Source of the DNA: Phallusia fumigata
Lineage: Eukaryota > Chordata > Ascidiacea > Phlebobranchia > Ascidiidae
Length of the DNA: 23,427 nt
Direction of reading: 5' to 3'
Assembly: GCA_008931825.1 (NCBI GenBank)
Contig: QXVZ01024987.1
Span: forward strand, 1-23,427
Positions 19,282 through 23,427 of this stretch are shown here, one piece after another. Position 1 is the first letter of the stretch; each line of letters starts with the position of its first letter. The notes beneath the pieces are model-generated. The model saw only the letters and a program-made list of their open reading frames with translations. It ran no database searches and was not told where the DNA came from. The position numbers were made by a program, and so were the translations under genes.

Positions 19282-19379
19282 TCAGGTTTGTTCAACTGCA
19301 GACAGTGCACACTGTTTCGACCTGTAAGGTCTCATTAGTGCAGCTGGTGACAGGACATTGGCCGTTCAGGTTTGTTCAA
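19282..19379. repeat. 14-bp direct repeat flanking the ribozyme
   Basis: TCAGGTTTGTTCAA occurs exactly at 19282-19295 and again at 19366-19379, bracketing 70 bp that hold most of the ribozyme. It may be a target-site duplication of a small retroinsertion, or an internal repeat of the element; the left copy overlaps the 3' strand of stem I by 3 bp. Confidence 0.6.
19293..19346 (-). ncRNA. type I hammerhead ribozyme, one core mutation
   Basis: Read on the minus strand: stem I 5' strand CAGCTGCA (19346-19339), core CTAATGA (19338-19332), stem II GACCT/AGGTC with loop TAC (19331-19319), core GAA (19318-19316), stem III ACAGTG/CACTGT with a 2-nt loop (19315-19302), cleavage-site C at 19301 in a GTC triplet, and stem I 3' strand TGCAGTTG (19300-19293). 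Stem I is 8 bp with one G-T wobble, stem II 5 bp, stem III 5-6 bp. Every conserved core position fits except G5, which is A (CUAAUGA instead of CUGAUGA); that change is expected to reduce or abolish activity. Metazoan type I hammerheads are known from Penelope-like elements and small retrozymes; no such coding element lies nearby. Confidence 0.82.
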
Positions 19380-21766
19380 GTTTGTTAAATCTTGGTCATA
19401 TCTATTAAAATGTAGAGATTAAAAATAGAACCCCAATGTTCAAAATCCAAAAGTATTCATATCTATAACTGTATGTTTTTAATGGGTAAAGTGATAAAAA
19501 AAGAAGCAAATTAAGTTTGTAAACCATTTTGTTGGCATGTGTTTGGGACCAAAAAATAATAGCTCTAATTTCTCCAGGCTATAATACTAGTCATCAGATG
19601 TGTTTTGAACATTCACTATGCAGCCAAAAAACCTTCTTGTTCAAAGAGACCTTAAATGACAGGGTCAAAATATACTTTAATCAATTCCGAGCCTTTATTT
19701 GTTAACAAACGTTGTAAGGTTCGCACCTCACGATAATGTTTGAATTAGAACTGGTTACAATTGTCAAGAAACAAAACTTTTGCTGGGAACGTGATTCGCT
19801 AGGATTTTTTGTTTGTTCTGTTGAGTTAGCTAAGTTCACAAGGTGTGATGTAATGTTTAATCAGGTTTGGTGAATGGTACGCTGCAGTGTAAATTTGGTT
19901 TTCTTCTTTACTCATTTCATCGCTTTCTCATGTTACATTTTGTAGTACATTGTTTCCCAATGTGTAGGTCATGACCTTAAGGGGTTACCTGAAAATTTAT
20001 TTAAGCCACCTATTTTTGTAAGAAAAACATGAAGTTATTGATTACCATTTGTAGTTTAGCTTCACTTATTGCTTACAAGGTAGAACTGCTGCACAAAAAT
20101 ATGTGCATGAAATTAGCAGCATTTCATTTTTTGTGATTAACTGTTGTGTGCTGTGCAGTTACTGGTGTATTTATAGTTCATGGCGCACAACTTTTTTAAG
20201 GTATATAGGGTTTATAGGGACCAGGTTTTTACCAATTCATTTCTAATTTCAATTTCTGACAATTTTTCTCACCTGAATTTAAAATTCACACTTGGTGTGC
20301 CAAGTATATACTGCTGAATTTGCAGAACACTGTTTTTGTGCTAAATTACCTAAATTAACTATATATACTTGTAAAACGCTGTTAATTTGGTCAAAGCACA
20401 ACAACAAAAGTTTGAAATGAACCCTAACAGTTTTTTGAGTGTTGCGTTTACTGTGCAAATATACACGCATGACATATCGCCAAATAAGATTACCAATGAA
20501 AAATTGCCTTTGACAACTTTTAAGGATTCGCACACATTCGCCACCAGGCAACAAGCCACAAACAATCGAAACATACATCCCTCTCATTTATCAACACACG
20601 TCATACGTGGTCGACGTCACAATGAGACCTCGTGTTGACTTCTTGTTCCGTCATAAAAGCGTGCCGTCCAGACTTGCCCGAGGTTTAATAAGTTTCCTCG
20701 CTTTGTTCCGACGGGACCGTGCACCACTCCCAAAGTTCGCTTGGGAAAAAAATGATTTCAGTGCAATGGCGTGTGCGCTATGTTTTTGTGAAGGTCCACG
20801 TGGAATTTTTCAATTTCTTTACCTCAATGATGCTTACTTGGTTCAAAGTATCTTCTGATCAATTTTTCTACTTGTGTACTTGACAAAGACATTTTCCCAC
20901 TCAAAAAACGCATGGAGATTATTAGAAATGACAATTCTATATCTTTAAGGTATACATTGCCGTTAAATACGTTTTAATTTCAAGTAAAAGACTGACCTTG
21001 ACGCAATCTTTCGCCTTTACAATGTGACTTTTAAGGTATTGCGGCTGCAGAAGTTCTGACGAAATATTGGCGTTTTTTACTTGAAAGTCAACGAGTATTT
21101 GCTACAATAGAATCATATTGGCTTCCACAAAAAACAGGTTTTTCAAACACATATGAAGCGCGCTCTTTGCCCGCTTTGTAAATTTAAGAATGACGAATAC
21201 TTTTTTTGTATAAATCCACTAAAATACTCAAAAATCTCGCCTAAAATGCGATATAAAGTGCAACAGACTTTTTGAAAACAATCACACAAAAATACTCAAA
21301 AGGTCATGGTTGGGAACACAAAGCTCGTTAAACTAGCTAAGCTTAACATGTTTGTGTAGCAGGGGATTATGTTTACCCATTACTAGATTTTTTCGCACCC
21401 CGACCTGTCGCTCGCATAACTTTACTGAACTTTCCCCCGACCTAAACCCACTAACCCTGTACTTGTGGGGACTTCTGTATTTGCATCCATAAATTTACGA
21501 GTTTTAATCATTAACGCATGCAGCAGTCAAACCAGGTACCATCTCGCCATCAATGCCTTATTATCGAAGCTGCCAGATGCTTGTGCATAAAAGACTTTCA
21601 GTTGCAGCTAAAAAGTATTTTTGGTGGTAATCGTAAGTGGTGCTTTGTGCAGTTTTTGTTTGAGGATGTTCCTCTTTGAGTTTTGCGAAACAAGGTTTAA
21701 ATATAAAAGCAAAAAGCCATTGTGTTACTCGCAATAAACTGGAGTGCCGTTATTTGGCTGGACTAG
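19380..21766. other. non-coding region between the two ribozyme copies
   Basis: No convincing gene. A hAT-like left end (TGTTTCCCAATGTGTAGGTC, about 19950) is followed by GACCTTAAGGGGTTACC, typical of such elements, with no clear right end. Positions 20590-20800 are GC-richer and hold CACGTCAT and GACGTCAC motifs at 20599-20618, possibly an enhancer or promoter. Open frames in that patch on both strands have no splice or homology support. Confidence 0.45.
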
Positions 21767-21812
21767 CCTAAACGGCCAATGTCCTGTCACCAGCTGCACT
21801 GATGAGACCTTA
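21767..21812 (+). ncRNA. truncated hammerhead ribozyme copy
   Basis: CCTAAACGG and the following sequence through ACCTTA match the region upstream of and into the minus-strand ribozyme, with 39 of 40 bases identical between 21773-21812 and the inverse of 19325-19364. Here the CTGATGA core is intact, preceded by the stem I strand CAGCTGCA. The sequence after GACCTT lacks the stem II partner, the GAAA box and stem III, so it cannot fold as a hammerhead. Confidence 0.75.
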
Positions 21813-23071
21813 AAAGTTTAAATAATTTGCTATTTGAGGAAGGTATTGCAGATTGACCATTTTCTTTTTATGTGGCAGCTTGTAATGGTTGGTTTTGATT
21901 TTAAGCAGTGCCGTTTAATTGTTTCGGAAAACATGCCTAAAATTCATACTATTAACAATCATGGTACCGGTTTACTTTTTTGGAAAGTACATGTAACAAA
22001 TGTTCATGCAAAACCGTAGTATTTTCTACATTTACTTTCGATTAAAACTTGACTTTGACCGTTGGATTTCATGTTCTGTTGTTAAAGCACTTTTCGTAAG
22101 CGGTTTTCTTTGGTTTACATGAAATCGAAAGTGTATTGTGCGCTTAGTGCTCGCCTGAAAAAACATTAAGTTCCGCGAACAGAGATCAACATATGTGGAA
22201 TCGCTTTATCCCAAATCAATCCCAGGCCTCATACACTCCCATTGAAAATGTTGAAAGGGAATTATTACAACAACAAACTGTCAAAGTGCCGGCGTGATTT
22301 ATTCCCAACCGCCTGCCAAAGTTTGAATTTCACTTAGTTTCTGAAGCAAGACTGAGCGTTGCCCAGATATCATCGTTGTTGTGTTAGCCAATAAGTGTTA
22401 TTATTGTGTCATAAAGGCCCCCAATAGCCTGCCGGTCACAATGCTGCATTGTGGCGTCATACATTCAATACAGACCAAACAATAACAAGAAATGGGCGCC
22501 GGTCCGGTCCCAAATAGGCGTTCCACGTGTCGATGATAGTCTCACATTGATTCATGTGCACGGTGTGTGGTGTTGTTAATGGAACAGCATGGGTCCGCGT
22601 GAAAGAGTTGTCAATCTTTTGAACGTTTACACAAAAGCATTTGCAACCCTGTGTAATTATGTGTGCTGCTTTTTTATTGACTTTTACAAACTTGTAAGCT
22701 TGTTTGCTGGGGTTAACCTCGGATTTCAAAAATGATAACATAGAAGTTATTTTTTTTGAGAAACATACATGTGATTGTAAAAACAACATTTGCATATATT
22801 TTACATATAAACGTTACTGATCATATTTTACTGACGCAAATGAGAGTTTTAATTTAGTAAACCTTTGCTTTTTATGTTTGTTAAGCATTTTACTTGCAAT
22901 ATCTTTGCACACGACTTCTTAAACTTTTTTGCCTTGCAACTTCATATTCAGGAAGATATTTTTTGCGACCCTTAAACAACCCTAAAGTTAGGTCACGAAC
23001 CATTGTTTGCGACACCCTAGTTTGGACCAATTTTCATAATTTGTTATGATGTCGAACTATTTGTAATAGAC
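21813..23071. other. non-coding stretch, unresolved
   Basis: AT-rich with short open frames (21834-22019 plus, 22457-22795 minus) that lack start context, splice partners or recognisable homology. Positions 22960-23030 contain GCGACCCTTAAACAACCC and GGTCACGAACC, which look like the inside of another hAT-type element. CCAAT and GTGTCATAAAGG motifs near 22388-22415 could belong to a promoter, without further support. Confidence 0.4.
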
Positions 23072-23376
23072 CTGCAGTTCCCCAACCAGCGGTCTACAGG
23101 TCCATAAGCTTTGCATGCATAAGACGAAAGCATTGTAGCGAAATGAAAATGCCTGTTGCCATGGTCTAACTTGCAAATTACGACCAATTGAGCGCAACGA
23201 GAGAAACCACTTTAAATTTGATGTAATTTTTATGCACTTTATTTAAAAATATGATGTATTTTTTTGTGGGGACCACTTGTGCGAAACTATGTATTAACTG
23301 GTCTAAATAAGGGATCCACAGTTTTCAGCTGAATCGCCAAAAACGTCCAGGATGCAGAAAAGGTTGGAAACCGCTG
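23072..23376. mobile_element. hAT-type MITE with 8-bp target duplication
   Basis: About 305 bp. The left end CTGCAGTTCCCCAACC and right end GGTTGGAAACCGCTG are imperfect inverted repeats of the hAT type. The flanks are TAATAGAC (23064-23071) and TAACAGAC (23377-23384), matching at 7 of 8 positions, the length expected for hAT insertion. Non-coding inside. Confidence 0.65.
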
Positions 23377-23427
23377 TAACAGACCATCACTCATCACCTA
23401 TTAAGCATTCCGATCGCGAAAGCGCAC

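Noticed and set aside
20607-20858. 83-aa plus-strand open frame in a GC-richer patch
   Set aside because: No recognisable family, no partner exons, and an overlapping minus-strand frame equally open nearby; more likely regulatory or random.
22457-22795. 112-aa minus-strand open frame
   Set aside because: AT-rich, no splice structure, no homology I recognise; could be chance.

Overview
The window looks like nuclear DNA of a tunicate, most likely a Ciona-type sea squirt. It is AT-rich, has short coding exons (44-232 nt) split by small AT-rich introns with GT/AG borders, and holds many small degenerate transposon relics. Three N positions (6598, 13187, 16885) mark it as a draft assembly. No bacterial or viral gene organisation is present. 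The organism call is inference from style and gene content.

Positions 323-15390 (+) carry most of one gene, an orthologue of RGS22, a large multi-RGS-domain protein. I could chain 27 exons plus one doubtful cassette in a single reading frame with matching phases, giving about 1,158 visible residues up to the stop at 15388-15390. The true N-terminus lies left of the window. The order is an N-terminal conserved block (323-1289), an acidic/serine-rich linker (1720-5021), a first RGS-like region (5874-8906), a second (9175-10859), the best-conserved third (11605-12915), and a charged helical and lysine-rich tail (12754-15390). One exon (11238-11324) is followed by GGAAGC where a GTAAGC donor is expected.

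The introns hold hAT-type miniature elements, a piggyBac transposase relic, tRNA-derived B-box fragments, a three-copy interspersed repeat, a ~590-bp hairpin-forming minisatellite (about 9360-9945) and a tandem ~175-bp duplication. ACGTCA/TGACGTCA (CRE-like) motifs are strikingly frequent through the gene, often beside splice sites.

On the minus strand, 17302-17778 encodes a small two-exon protein (about 110 aa) of unknown family. Further candidate minus-strand exons lie at 16365-17060.

From about 17.8 kb to the right edge I found no convincing gene. This stretch contains the most unusual signal in the window: a nearly complete type I hammerhead ribozyme on the minus strand at 19293-19346, and a truncated inverted relative at 21767-21812. 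Each copy is damaged in a different half of the catalytic core. The right edge carries a hAT-type miniature element with near-perfect 8-bp target duplications.
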